NCBI GenBank assembly: GCA_944548615.1
Contig: OX155961.1
Coordinates: 18,870,746 to 18,934,745, forward strand
DNA length: 64,000 nt
Origin: Micropterix aruncella
Lineage: Eukaryota; Arthropoda; Insecta; Lepidoptera; Micropterigidae
Reading direction: 5' to 3'
The position numbers and the translations under genes are program-made. The notes under the pieces are model-generated. The model searched no databases. It was not told the origin of the DNA and was given only the letters and a program-made list of their open reading frames with translations. Positions 20,962 through 31,434 of this stretch are shown in pieces (position 1 is the stretch's first letter; every line of letters begins with the position of its first letter).

Positions 20962-22410
20962 AAACACTTGGCTGGTGTCATCCAACCGCTTACAGGCAAA
21001 ACGACGTCTTACGTGAAAGACTCGCGACATTTCGTAAGCATTATTAGAAGCTTAAAACTGGCCGAAGACGAAATAATGGTGAGCTTTGACGTCGAATCTT
21101 TATTTACGAATTTGCCCTTTTCGGAGTGTCTTACGGTGGTGAGAGATAAACTAAGGTCTGAGGACCTCCCTATTAGCTACGCCGACATGCTTCAACATTG
21201 CCTGACATCCTGCTACTTTCTATGGAACGGCGATTATTACAAACAAATCGACGGAGTAGCAATGGGATGCCCCGTATCGCCGATAGTTAGTGACCTATAT
21301 ATGGAATATTTTGAGGAATTAGCCATAAAAACCTCCAAAATTAAACCCATTCTCTGGCTTCGCTACGTGGATGATACCTTCTGCATCCTGAAAGGCAACA
21401 TTCAAACGGTGAAAGAATTCCTGGGTCATCTAAACTCCATACACCCAAAAATCAGTTTCACCTATGAAGTAGAGAAGGACGGCTCCTTACCATTTTTGGA
21501 TGTCAAAGTGACGAGGAGAAGTGACAATACTCTCGGACATACGGTATATCGGAAGCCCACACATACGGACAGATATTTGCATGCAAGCTCACACCATCAT
21601 CCCTACCATCTACGTTCAGTGCAAACGTCGCTCGTGAATCGAGCACGCGATCTATGCGACACTGAGCATTTTCCGAAGGAGATGGAACATGTCAATGATG
21701 TCCTTAGGAAAAATAGATACGGAAAATATCACGAGACACGCATACGATCTAATACGGACGAAACTCAAAAACCGAGCAGATCAAGAGCATTCTTACCATA
21801 TGTCAAGGGCGTGACTGATCGAATAAGTAAGATGCTAAACAGATTCGATATAAAAACGATCTTCAAACCGACCCAAAATATAGCTCGATTTTTGAGGCCT
21901 GTAAAGGATGTAATACCACTGCAAACCCCGGGTGTGTATAAAGTCGAATGCAGCTGCGGTCTAGCCTACGTTGGACAAACGAAACGGCCCATAGCCACGC
22001 GACTGACAGAACACATCAAAGCTGTTAAAAACGTTCAGCGAGAAAAATCGGCGATCTGCGAACATATATTGGATAGCGGAAGTAACCACTGGATGCAGTT
22101 TCAAAATCCCATTGTTCTATCCAAGGAACAATTCTACTTTCCTCGCATGATCCGGGAAGCCATTGAAATAAGAAGAACTCCGAACTTCAATAGAGATGAC
22201 GGCTACAAACTTTTTTCTACGTGGAACCCTCTTCTTAAAATGTTCCCGCCGCCGAACGCCGAACGCAAAGACGTAAAACAGGATACAGTGAGCGTTGTGT
22301 GCAAGACGGATTTTAAAAATTCCCGCGCTCCGAGCCCGGCCCCCCACCACCGTTATAACCTACGCAGTGGCGGCAGCGGTTTGCGGCCTACCCGCAAAAC
22401 AACGGACTGA
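20935..22410 (+). CDS. Penelope-like reverse transcriptase/GIY-YIG endonuclease, 5'-truncated
   Basis: An open frame with no stop over the Penelope-homologous part. From the first family-like residues (IDSPTYPLSKHLAG) it carries reverse transcriptase motif A VSFDVESLF, motif B GVAMGCPVSPIVSDLY, motif C YVDD (21364-21375), a region with SLPFLDVKV, a linker, and a GIY-YIG nuclease core GVYKVECSCGLAYVGQT (from about 21931), followed by a conserved Arg and Glu region and a basic tail. The open frame can be extended upstream to an ATG at 20860, but those 25 residues are antisense of the minus copy, so I do not count them. The normal N-terminus is missing, so this is a fragment of the family's usual protein. 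Penelope-like elements copy themselves through RNA and have a tendency to form inverted or tandem partial copies. Confidence 0.9.
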   Translation: MDSPTYPLSKHLAGVIQPLTGKTTSYVKDSRHFVSIIRSLKLAEDEIMVSFDVESLFTNLPFSECLTVVRDKLRSEDLPISYADMLQHCLTSCYFLWNGDYYKQIDGVAMGCPVSPIVSDLYMEYFEELAIKTSKIKPILWLRYVDDTFCILKGNIQTVKEFLGHLNSIHPKISFTYEVEKDGSLPFLDVKVTRRSDNTLGHTVYRKPTHTDRYLHASSHHHPYHLRSVQTSLVNRARDLCDTEHFPKEMEHVNDVLRKNRYGKYHETRIRSNTDETQKPSRSRAFLPYVKGVTDRISKMLNRFDIKTIFKPTQNIARFLRPVKDVIPLQTPGVYKVECSCGLAYVGQTKRPIATRLTEHIKAVKNVQREKSAICEHILDSGSNHWMQFQNPIVLSKEQFYFPRMIREAIEIRRTPNFNRDDGYKLFSTWNPLLKMFPPPNAERKDVKQDTVSVVCKTDFKNSRAPSPAPHHRYNLRSGGSGLRPTRKTTD

Positions 22411-22512
22411 CAGCTCTTCAGTCTACCCTAGACAACGGCGGCTGCAACGTCACCGAAACGTCGGGTCCTACAAATTTCACGCGGTAAATTCGTTTTCTAT
22501 CCTATTTATAAT
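22411..22512 (+). repeat. Penelope-like 3' tail
   Basis: About 100 bases after the stop, conserved in all four family members here: 'gacaacggcggctgcaac', 'gtcaccgaaacgtcggg', 'cacgcggtaaattcg'. Homology with the minus copy ends at 'cctatttataat', which marks the 3' boundary of both insertions. Confidence 0.8.
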
Positions 22513-23690
22513 ATGTTCATTTAATCTATGCGTAATATTTAATCTTATCATTTTAGTATTAATATTGATTGATATATTAACAGATTTTTTTGTTGCACAT
22601 TTTAATAAAAAACAGTAAAAAGGCCGACTTATTGCTTACATCACAATATCTTTTAGCCAATATTAGTAAAATTGGAAGTCCTTAGGTGCTATTAGATTTT
22701 AAAAAAAAACAAAACTGGAACTGTACACTTAACAAAAAATATTTACATTACAAAAAATCTATTTAATTAAATATCATTTAGGATTTAAGGAATATTTGAT
22801 AGGACAGAGGACATAAGAGGTTAAGATGAGACGTAGGATAACTAGGCATTTAGATAACCTAATATTGAAAGTAGTTTAGTTGTCAGAAAACATCAGTTAC
22901 TACTCGAAAAACAAAGCAGTGTATTTCGTATGCCCAGATACAGGACGTTCGGTCTAGTTGGCCATTCGTCTAGAATGATCATACGAGTCGTGTTAAGGTT
23001 TTTATTTACCATTTATATCTGTACGAGCGCACTGATAAATCGCTATTCGATTGTCGACAAATAAATTTAAAATAAGAAATAAATAAAAAGGTTGGCCATA
23101 GTTCCGTCACGGCAAAACAAATGACGCTATACGACACAATAAGTTATTAAAAGCGATACGTTTTACAATAAAATGTTGGCTTATTTATGATTTACAATTT
23201 TCCATCTTTTTTCGAGAGGTAAGATATCAAGCAAAATCACTACCGAATCACGTTAAAATTGACATTTGTATAAAACAGGACTTTTTCACGTAACGTATAT
23301 ATGAAAATATTAAAATTCTAGCTAGATCTTAGTTTTTATTGTTTTCATGATTTAGACGAATCTTGTCACTGCGTCAAGCCGTTCTCGTGTTATTGTGTTC
23401 ACAGGTAAAGAAGGAACGTTTTTTTGGGATCCATTTTTGGGTTAAAGCGTAATCTGATAGGCTAAAAACTACTTACGTGTCTGCATTATCATCTTGAGCT
23501 CGGAGTTTTGTGTTCATCAAGTGAAAGTCTCCAGGATTTGATAACACTTTTAGTAAGATGTTACAACAATAAGAAAGGGAAATAGTCGTTTTCGTTGAAA
23601 GGACAAACCAGATTCATTAAATCTTAATATGTTCCAGAACCATTAAATCTTAATATTAAATTGTAATATGTTCAATTGCTTGAGAGTTGG
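22513..23690. other. AT-rich stretch, no gene seen
   Basis: No ORF with a recognisable domain, no TIR pair and no clear second copy in the window. Confidence 0.5.
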
Positions 23691-23741
23691 GTGCGTAAGT
23701 ATATATTTGCTGAAAGAGTGAAGCAGATGGTGTGAGGGTAT

Positions 23742-23860
23742 GTATGCATGTGTGTAAGTGTGTGTGTGCGTGTGTGAGAGAGAGTGTAAGTATGCCTGCA
23801 TCTGTAAGTGTGTGTGTGTGTGTGTATATAGATTCGTATTTAAGTGTGTATTTATATAAG
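23742..23860. repeat. GT-rich microsatellite tract
   Basis: Irregular GT/TGTG and GA runs (longest near 23808-23825). The overlapping short ORFs on both strands are products of the repeat and are not genes. Confidence 0.85.
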
Positions 23861-23870
23861 TGTGTATATG

Positions 23871-24029
23871 CGAAAAAGATCGAATCATTTGTTAAGATAA
23901 ATATATGTCTAAAGTTTGGTTAAATATTAGATTAATATGACGATTACAAACAGATAAACAATATAAACCAGCGCTATAAAATACTAGGTAAATGATAGCC
24001 TCTTTTGTACGCATTAGCGTACAAAAGAG
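23871..24029 (+). repeat. Interspersed repeat, copy 2, ending in a new hairpin
   Basis: Pairs with 18826-19000. The last 30 bases (24000-24029) form a perfect 13-bp stem CTCTTTTGTACGC/GCGTACAAAAGAG with loop 'atta'. In copy 1 the sequence matching the right arm is present but the left arm is replaced by unrelated bases, showing that the hairpin arose in this copy. Confidence 0.75.
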
Positions 24030-24084
24030 TTTGTGTGTGTGAGAGAGTGTGTGGATTCATATTTAAGTGTGCATTTATACTATA

Positions 24085-24520
24085 TTTTATAATATTTATT
24101 TAATTATTTATTTATTTTGTTTATTCACTTATTACTAATCAACATTGAGTAAGTAAAACCAAGGCATTGAGAAGTAAAATTAATAAAGATATTACCCTAA
24201 CTATACAAATAGAATGACACTTATAATACTAGTTATCATATAAGAATAAATAATTAATAGCTTGCAATTTGAACAAGTGAGGGTTGGCGGTAAAAATATC
24301 GAAATCTGGTGCCATCGAGTGAATTTCATTTAAGCGCCGCAAAGCACGCACCAACAAGTTCCACCTCGTAGGGTTAGTGCGCGAGAACGGCTCCGCGAAA
24401 AGATGGTGCGATCGAGCACGTAGATAATTATTTGGTATGAAAAGATTCACATTGGCTAGTAAGCTAGGGTTATCAGTTTTACCACGAATTAGATTGAAAA
24501 CATAGGACATAGTCAGCATT
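24085..24520 (-). pseudogene. LINE reverse transcriptase C-terminus relic (family 2)
   Basis: The minus frame 24519-24229 (96 aa) reads YVFNLIRGKTDNPSLLANVN, then RARSHHLFAEPFSRTNPTRW and ALRRLNEIHSMAPDFDIFTA, the usual end of a LINE pol protein. It is the better copy of the family also seen at 4600-5045. The 3' tail is AT-rich with ATTTATTT units. The reverse transcriptase core is absent (5' truncation). Confidence 0.72.
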
Positions 24521-24639
24521 TCTCTTCAATATATTTACTTGTCGGTGTTTTTGAATCGTCTCGTTTGTCATTTGAACCGAAGAGTCAGTTTTCGTTGAAA
24601 CGACAATCCCGAGCCATTAAATCATGTATCATCAAACAT

Positions 24640-25060
24640 CGAACACATTCGCATATTCAGATCGCCGCCTTGTTCGGTTACGCGCGCGGAGTTATTCTTG
24701 TTCGAATAACTCGTTCCCTATTGCACACTTCATTACACGCGCCGAAAGGAGCGGCAACGACATCGACGCGGCACAATAACGCGGGGCGGCGCGCGATGAG
24801 TTCGGCAAACACGAATTCCAAACGGCGAAACTCGGCCCGGTCGCCATATCGACGCGCGTTCGACTTATTTCGACGGGAATGTGGAACAGTCGGAAGGTGG
24901 GTGGGATATCAAAGCGCCGCCGGAGCCCGTACATAATTCAAAGGCGGGCTTTGTGAGCATACACCGCGGCGCGCGTTTTTACAGCGAATACTTTCAGGCG
25001 GCGGCGGCTGCGCGCGAGAAATGTTTTCAAAGCTCCTCAATGAGGAAGGAGGGTGCAGCG
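24640..25060. promoter_or_regulatory. Strong CpG-rich unique island
   Basis: The most GC- and CpG-rich non-repetitive block in the window ('cgcggggcggcgcgcgatg', 'ggcggcggcggctgcgcgcg'). It has overlapping open frames on both strands, which is what CpG-rich DNA poor in stop codons gives by chance; none has a domain or splice context. It could be a promoter or enhancer of the surrounding gene. Confidence 0.3.
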
Positions 25061-25204
25061 TTGCTCTTCAAACCCTTGACATTTTACATAAATGACTTAC
25101 ATATATAGCTACATATACATATTAATGACTTACATTACACATAAATGACCTACATACACATACTCACAAGTATCGTTTAATCTTGTCGCCCTGCCAGTAT
25201 AAAC

Positions 25205-26490
25205 CTAACAATTTCTATCAACCCATACAAATATATGTCAAAACTAGCTTCCATTTTGAATTTGGAATCATTCTCATTGTGCCAAATTCTTCTTCTCTGT
25301 CGTTCCCTCATTACTGAGGATCGTAACCACTAGACAACAGTTTGCCTACGAGGCTCCTCCACTTTGACCTGTCTTCTGCACGGCGGGTCGCAGATTGTAT
25401 TGACCCTTTTGTTACTTCTTTGATGAGGTCGTTCCATCTGGCCGGTGATCTGCCTCTGCTTCTTCTTCCCTCCACTTGACCCCCGGAAAGCATTTTCTCC
25501 AGAGTCTCTGGGTTTCTCCTGGCAACATGACTGAAGAACTGCAGGACCCTTCTCATGCATACGGTGGAGAGCCTCACTTGGATGCCGAGTTCTTCCAGGA
25601 CAGATTTGTTGGTGCGGCGTGCTGTCCATGGGATTCCTATCATTTTACGCCAACACCACATCTTCAGTGCATCGATTTTGGTGCGTATCCGAGCCTCCAG
25701 GGTCTATGTCTCCGATTCATAGAGAAAGATCGAGAAAACCAGAGCTCGAACCAGCCTGGCCTTAGTCCGCTTACTTATACCCCGATTCTTCCACAGCCTT
25801 TCTAGCTTACTCATGGTCGAGTTTGCCATCTGGCTTCTGTGCCAAATATGATTGAGTTAATGGGCCTTTCTTGCACTTAGACCACTAAGACCCATGTGTT
25901 TAGGGTCGGTCAAACTCACGGGTAAACACCCATTCGGCGTCCTCCACGCAGAAGGGAGAGCCATGGTAGGACGCTGACCTGTGGGCCAGTCTCCTCTAGG
26001 AGTCAACTTAGGGCGCCCCTGGATGGTTTGCACACCGTGCGGCATCAACCAATCGATTGTGCACTCAGACTAACAGCCGGAAGAGTCTGGGAACAGTATG
26101 TTTCCTATAGTGCGGTGAGGGTTGTTAACCTTATGGCAACTGCCCTTGAAACGATCATTCGGCCACCCGATGCAAAGGATGCCGTGGTCCGCGATAGATT
26201 CGGTTGACCGCTTCATAAGGGAGAGGACCGCGCAAGCGACCTCGATCCCTGTAACCAGTCAGGAGGTAGGAGGCACATGAGGTTTAATACCAGACGAAGA
26301 TATCCTTCCAAACTGGTAGTCAGTAAGCAAACATGCCTCTGATAGGCATGTTGGCTTAGATAGACGGTAGATTTGTATTCGTCTCTAAGTCTTCTACGCT
26401 CACCTCAGTCACAGGAGATGAAACGATCATTATCGTTAAAACGTCATGTAGTGACGGGTTCGCCCATTGTAGTCGACACCTCTAAGTGCC
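25205..26490 (-). repeat. Family A repeat, copy 1, split by a LINE insertion
   Basis: The outer parts 25205-25287 and 25838-26490 belong to one repeat copy: the left piece matches 26500-26582 ('aacaatttctatcaaccca', 'tcattctcattgtgcca') and the right piece runs from 'taatgggcc' to 'gtagtcgacacctct'. The right piece shows family landmarks such as GCGGTGAGGG..., 'ccgtggtccgcgatagattc' and 'agggagaggaccgcgcaag'. The intact copy would be about 730 bases. It is interrupted by the element at 25288-25837. It is non-coding as far as I can tell. Confidence 0.75.
25288..25837 (-). mobile_element. 5'-truncated RTE-like LINE with 10-bp target duplication
   Basis: Flanked by the exact direct repeat TGTGCCAAAT (25278-25287 and 25838-25847). 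The minus frame reads a common insect LINE C-terminus: SKLERLWKNRGISKRTKARL, then a stop within the usual YGSETW-like box, KMWCWRKMIGIPWTARRTNK, SVLEELG, FFSHVARRNPETLEKM and GRRSRGRSPARWNDLI, ending GYDPQ. The 3' end is a short GAAGAAGA tail. Proteins with this ending are usually placed in the RTE-type group; that placement is from memory. One stop is visible, the 5' part is missing, so it is dead on arrival. Confidence 0.85.
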
Positions 26491-26499
26491 TCTATCTTT

Positions 26500-26840
26500 T
26501 AACAATTTCTATCAACCCATCCAAAATTATCTCAAAACTAGCTTTCATTTTGATTTTGAAATCATTCTCATTGTGCCAAGTATGGGAGTAGCTAATGGTC
26601 CTCTTGAAGTTGCTACTACTATGGCATAATTTCTCGTTCTCAGGACCGGGTTAACTCACGGTACAGCTCCTATACAGTAGCCTCCTCGAATGAGGTTTCA
26701 CCCCGTGAAGGCCTGTGTCCAGGCTGTTATGCTGGTGAATCAGTTTTCCCTGGAGTATTCTCTCGAATCGCTAACCCTGACAATATACTCAGCAGAAAAC
26801 CTTATCCTGCCTCTCCTTCTAGTCCTTGACTGCACTTCTG
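26500..26840 (-). repeat. Family A repeat, partial divergent copy
   Basis: Begins with the same 83-base lead as copy 1, continues with 'gctaatggtcc' and the block 'cagtagcctcctcgaatgagg', which matches the divergent copy at 28945-29515 ('ggtagcctcctcgaagagg'). It ends where the next copy begins. Confidence 0.65.
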
Positions 26841-26842
26841 AG

Positions 26843-27505
26843 TAGGAGCTAATGGGCCCTGTTGCAGTTTGGCTACGAGGCCCAGTTGTTTAGGGTCGGT
26901 CAAACGCACGGGTCAACACCCATCTGGCGGCCTCCACGCATGAAACGCGAGCCCTGGTAGGACTCTGGCCTTAGGGCTAGTTTCCCCTAGGAGTCAATCT
27001 TCTGTCGCTCCTGGACGGTCTGCGCACCGTACGGCGTAAGCCAATCGATTGTGCATTCTGACTAACATTCGGGGGAGTCTGGAAGCAGTACTGTTTCCTA
27101 TTGAGCGGGGGTGGTTGCTAACCTTACGGCGACTGCTTTTGAAACGACCATCGGCTACCCGATTCTGGGAGAACAGCCGGGCAAAGGAGTCCGTGGTCAG
27201 CGATAGATTCAGTTTACACCGTTTCACCGCTTCGTAAGAGAGAGGACCGCGCAAGCGACCTTGAACTCGTAATATGTAATATGGTCGCAACTGGAAGTAA
27301 GGGCGTGAGTTTAAGCCCGCTGTTTATCCCGCTGTTTAGATCTTACGGGAATGTGGCGGAGCCACATTCTCGTAAGAGGCCAACGCCTTATCAGCGAGAT
27401 AGTCTTCTGCGCTCACTTCACGGGAGATAGATAAATCATATTTCGTTAAAACTTACTGAGGTGGTGGGTTCGCCCGTTGTAGTTGACAGCTCTAGTTGTC
27501 GTCTC
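26843..27505 (-). repeat. Family A repeat, copy 3 (near complete)
   Basis: Runs from 'taatgggccctgttgcag' to 'cgcccgttgtagttgacag'. It is closely similar to 40300-40930, 46688-47235 and 58160-58745. A 98-aa minus frame (27290-26994) with RVADGRFKSSRRKV and NSTASRLPRMLVRMHNRLAY is shared in closely related copies; no domain is recognised and divergent copies do not keep it open, so it is probably incidental. Confidence 0.85.
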
Positions 27506-28139
27506 CCGCATCTCAGGACTCACGGCTGGTCAGTCGGTTTTCCTTGTTGAATTTGACAAGGCCGTCTTAGTTTTTTTTAAATAATTTATCTTTTATCAAA
27601 TTTGTTCTGTATTTTGTCACCGTAGTGTTGATTTTATTGTAAAACTTATTGTTTATTAACTGTTTTTTTTTTTGATTGACTATTTTTAAAACGTATTGAT
27701 AGATTATTTAAAAATGTTGTTTACATTTTTTTTTTGTTATTTGAGTCTGTAAGATTTAATTTTTATAATTGATCCGATGGTGCCTTGCCTTTACACGTAA
27801 AAAGTATATATACACGTAATGAAGTTGTAATAACTTTTAGAAAATTTAAAATGTCGTATTCCACAGTATGTACTTTTTGGAATGAATAAAATATGACTAT
27901 GACTATAGCGCCCAAACACTTAATTTAATATGGTTGGTCGAAATTTGGTAATGGCAAGAGTTGATAATGTTTTTGTTGAAATCGGTTTACCAGGGGCACA
28001 CTAGTTATATTTCAATCTCACAATATTGGACTTATAGAATCGAAGTATGTTACAAGGATTTGTTGGACCGAAAGCATATAGAATTTTCGACAACCAGTAT
28101 ACCTACGTATTTTCGTAAAATATTGAATCGAACGAGTTT

Positions 28140-28690
28140 AATGTGTTACATTCTCACTATCCGCGCTCGTCATCTTGTTTCGTTTCGTTTCGTGTCATTG
28201 GCGCGCGATTTATTCGACGTTGCATCGCTTTATGGTGTGAGTTCCTTCTGTATAAAAAAATACATTACACTCAAATCTTTCCATTAGTTCTTGGCTACTT
28301 GCAAAGAAAGATTTTGCGGTAACACGGCTGTTTTTTGTTTGTTCTCGTAAGCTCGGGGTTAATGACATAATAGCTCTTTTCCTTCTTGACACGGAAGTAT
28401 AAACAGTATCGTCCGACAAAATCGGCGCGGAGCTCCCGATGTTTCATTTGGAAATGTGATACGGTAGAGTCCACCCGACAGTTGTGCGATGTAGCTACAT
28501 TAAGTGAAGTGGGCATTAGGGCTCGTAGAGGTAGTGTAAACAGAGGCCTATCTGCTACGCTCCCCGTTCAAACACTGTTATTAGCTGTGAGCGTCACGGC
28601 CGCGGCGCGCTGTAGAGGACGGCGGTCTTTATGGCGCGTTTCGCAAACAGAAAAGTTCGTGACTGGTCACTCTCGTCCACTTATGAGATT
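28140..28690. promoter_or_regulatory. Unique CpG-rich stretch, candidate regulatory DNA
   Basis: No copy elsewhere in the window; CpG-rich blocks around 28195-28210 and 28590-28640. Short frames on both strands lack domains. The function is unknown and the regulatory reading is only an inference from composition. Confidence 0.22.
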
Positions 28691-28896
28691 CTGATACCCC
28701 TCAAATATTTCGGCGCAAGATTCCTAACTAGCAAAGCATAGCTGTATCTGTAGCGAGAACATTTTCAGAATTCAAAACGGTATTCATGATTGGTCCTATA
28801 TGTTTGTTAGAAACGTTTATGCTTGTACAATGCGAAAGGGCCCCTTATTTAAAACGTTTTAATGATGCATGATATATTGTTGCTCTACTTAGGAGT

Positions 28897-28940
28897 AACC
28901 AGATACATAAGTTTATGTTCCTTGTCTTTTGTATCTGGTT
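28897..28940. repeat. Perfect 11-bp hairpin, 22-base loop
   Basis: AACCAGATACA (28897-28907) pairs exactly with 28930-28940. It sits immediately before a divergent family A copy. Confidence 0.8.
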
Positions 28941-28944
28941 TCTA

Positions 28945-29515
28945 ATGGTTCCGTGCTGCTTGGGTTGTGTTGACTAAACTGTCTGCCGTCTGACCTACCT
29001 AATTCACGGTTCCACTCCTATCTGGTAGCCTCCTCGAAGAGGGGCTTACCCTGTCAGGGCCGCCGTGAGCTTTCACCACGGCTGCAATTCTGCAGTCGGA
29101 GGCGGTTGGGTTCAGAAGATCGTGGATTCGGGGAAATAACTCGGGGGGAACTGGGCGGTTAGAGCACTATCTGTACTTGCGAAAAAAACGGAGAAAACTC
29201 AAGCCGGCGAATAACCACGGGGGTCTGGAGACGTATGTTTCCTTTGACAGCGGAGGGTAGTTGTCGACCTGAAGTCTTTAAGCCTTGAATCGACTCGTCG
29301 GCCGACCGATCCCGAGTGACCATGGCGGGCAGAGGGCGTTGCGGTCGGCAAAATATTCAAACTGATTAACAGCTTGCGCCAGGAAGAGGCCGCGCAAGCG
29401 ACTTCGAGCCCGTGACCAGATCGGGGGATGGATAAATTCGATTGAATCTGGTAGTAAGGGCGTGAGGTTGGCCGCTGGTTTCACTTTCCAGTGCCTAAAT
29501 TTCCTCAATTTTTCA
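28945..29515 (-). repeat. Family A repeat, divergent copy
   Basis: Shares ordered landmarks with the family: 'taatggttcc', 'gtagcctcctcgaagagg', 'gtctggagacgtatgtttcc', 'ggccgaccgatcccg', 'aggaagaggccgcgcaagcg' and 'tctggtagtaagggcgtgag'. Substitutions and indels make it a separate subfamily together with 32515, 47640, 56600 and 58960. Confidence 0.7.
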
Positions 29516-29689
29516 GTGTTAAACTAAATTAAGAGATATTTTTAACACATCAATCTACAATTAAGTGTAGCTGCAGTTGCTGTTACTGATTTCTTGTCAT
29601 GTTCATGAGTCATGTTCCAGCTAAACCACATAAAAAATTAAAAAATGTTTTTTATTTTTAATATTTTAAAAACGTTTATTTATTCCTTC

Positions 29690-30130
29690 ACTGTAATCGA
29701 TCGATCAACGTTCAGGGCGAGGAAGCAGGGGCGCTTTAAACGGTCTAACTTTTCCTCAATTCGGATGCACAGAAATCAGGAGTTGTTGTCGGTCTGCGGC
29801 CGGCCACCTCATTAATCACATTCGAAGACGAACCGGTCGAGTTTATCGACAGCTCTCTCTCCCCCTCGCACACACCCCAGCCGCCGTACGTTAGGGTGGG
29901 ACGGGCGAGAGTGTCTTCGCGTCTCTGCGCGGACCGAGTTAGCCTATTTGCGGAGGAGCACTTAGTGCTAATTAGTAAAACCATTAGTACGAAAACCGTC
30001 GGCCACGTCGCCACTCGCCCTAACCTCCCCTTTTATCTAGCTCCGTTCTCCACCTCTATGAGCGTAAGTGTGACTGAGGGATATATTCCGTCATGCCAGC
30101 GAGTTATTAATTCCGAGAGAATGCCAAATT
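29690..30130. promoter_or_regulatory. Unique GC-rich stretch with TAAT-core sites
   Basis: Non-repetitive and CpG-rich, with 'tcattaatcac', 'gtgctaattagtaaaacc' and 'attagtacg', that is several homeodomain-type TAAT cores in a GC-rich setting. No ORF with a domain. A candidate enhancer, unproven. Confidence 0.28.
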
Positions 30131-30699
30131 AACGTTCTTATGGGGGTTTACTGGGAAGTTGTTTGATCTTGATGAAGTTTCTATCCTGTAAGCATTACAA
30201 ACTAAATTATTAACCCTAGAACGAATAACCTACACAAACTTTACTACCACGAAGAAAACATATAAGCATAAGACTATAAACATACAAATATCCACGTTAC
30301 TGAGCATCCATAAGGTGCTTACATCTACATGTTCGCGTTGATTATATAGCGTATTATATTGTATTACGATTTGGAAAGAAGGATTTTACTATGAAACGAA
30401 CCGTGTAAATTGCACTAATAGTTTCAAATAATTCTTGTATTATTATGTTAAATAGGGCAAATTTCATGTATTTATTTATTTATTTATTAAATAAGGAAAA
30501 TAAACAGTATCATTTTATAGAATTACAAAATTATAAACATTGTAAAATATGAAACTGGTTAGGGATTTCCTATGAATTACAAATTTATATTAATGTAAAT
30601 TCTGGTACTTTTCAGTATTTGTTTCCCATTTTATGGTATAACATCATGGCGGCGCGATGTAGATGGCTCTCTAAACACACCTATACGGTATAAAATAAT

Positions 30700-31262
30700 A
30701 ATATAATGCACAGAAAACCCGAACATCCTTCGCCCAAAGACACTTTGGCTTTATAGGGCCAAAAATTTATAACCATCTAAAAGAATCTATAAAAACATGC
30801 CAAAACACTAAGTCAATCCAATCAAAATCTAAAATTACACAACATTTACTTCAACTTGGTAGAAATGAGGTGGAAAAGGCAATAAGTCATATTTTAAAGT
30901 AAAGGTCTGCATTATTATTATTGTCATACATATTGCACTACACTTTATATTTTAATACTATTTATTTATTTGTTTTACAAAGTTCATATTACGATATTTT
31001 ATATTAATATTTATTTCCATGACCATGCTACATCAATATTTTAAATATAATTATAAGTTTAATTTGCATTCGCTTATCTATTTTCTATTTTATCATATTT
31101 TGTATTTTTCATTTTAATATTATGAGCACATGAATAAATCTTTGCCATACATAGAGTTTTCCTTGGTACGGGCTATGGCCTAGTTAGGCAGATTCTGCAA
31201 CTAATACAATTGTAAATTTATGTTTTTGAATGAATAAAATTATTATTATTATTAATAATAAT
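30700..31262 (+). pseudogene. LINE pol C-terminus and 3' UTR (family 4)
   Basis: The frame from about 30712 reads RTSFAQRHFGFIGPKIYNHL, then KESIKTCQN and LLQLGRNEVEKAISHILK and stops at 30899-30901, a standard LINE ending ('RT..fAQr.f.f.gPkiYN.l'). The 3' UTR continues through 'ggcctagttaggcagattctg' to a tail 'gaataaaattattattatt'. A cousin is at 44838 with the same FAQRYF..LAPRLYN box. 5'-truncated. Confidence 0.72.
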
Positions 31263-31407
31263 AAGCGATTTTTTTATCGTAGCTCTTGTTATTGAAAAAA
31301 ATATGTCAATTTTTAATTTGTTATACGGGTTTAAACACGTAATAATTGCGAACTTTAACGTTCAGATAGGCCAATAGATGGCATTATATATTTCCGTATT
31401 AATTCTG

Positions 31408-31434
31408 TGATGTAATCATGGGCTGATTACATCA
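31408..31434. repeat. Perfect 11-bp hairpin, 5-base loop
   Basis: TGATGTAATCA (31408-31418) and its exact complement (31424-31434) around loop 'tgggc'. Confidence 0.85.

Noticed and set aside
22425..22480. Hammerhead ribozyme in the Penelope-like 3' tail
   Set aside because: The half-core GAAAC is present (caccgaaacgtcgg), and Penelope-like elements are known to carry hammerheads, but I find no CUGAUGA partner and no convincing stem II nearby.
24565..24936. 123-aa ORF in the CpG island
   Set aside because: Opposite-strand ORF overlaps it; no domain, no splice or initiation context; CpG-rich DNA has few stop codons by chance.
26994..27290. Conserved small protein in family A (RVADGRFKSSRRKV...)
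   Set aside because: The frame is shared only in closely related copies, is open on both strands in places, and is lost in divergent copies; recent shared ancestry explains it.
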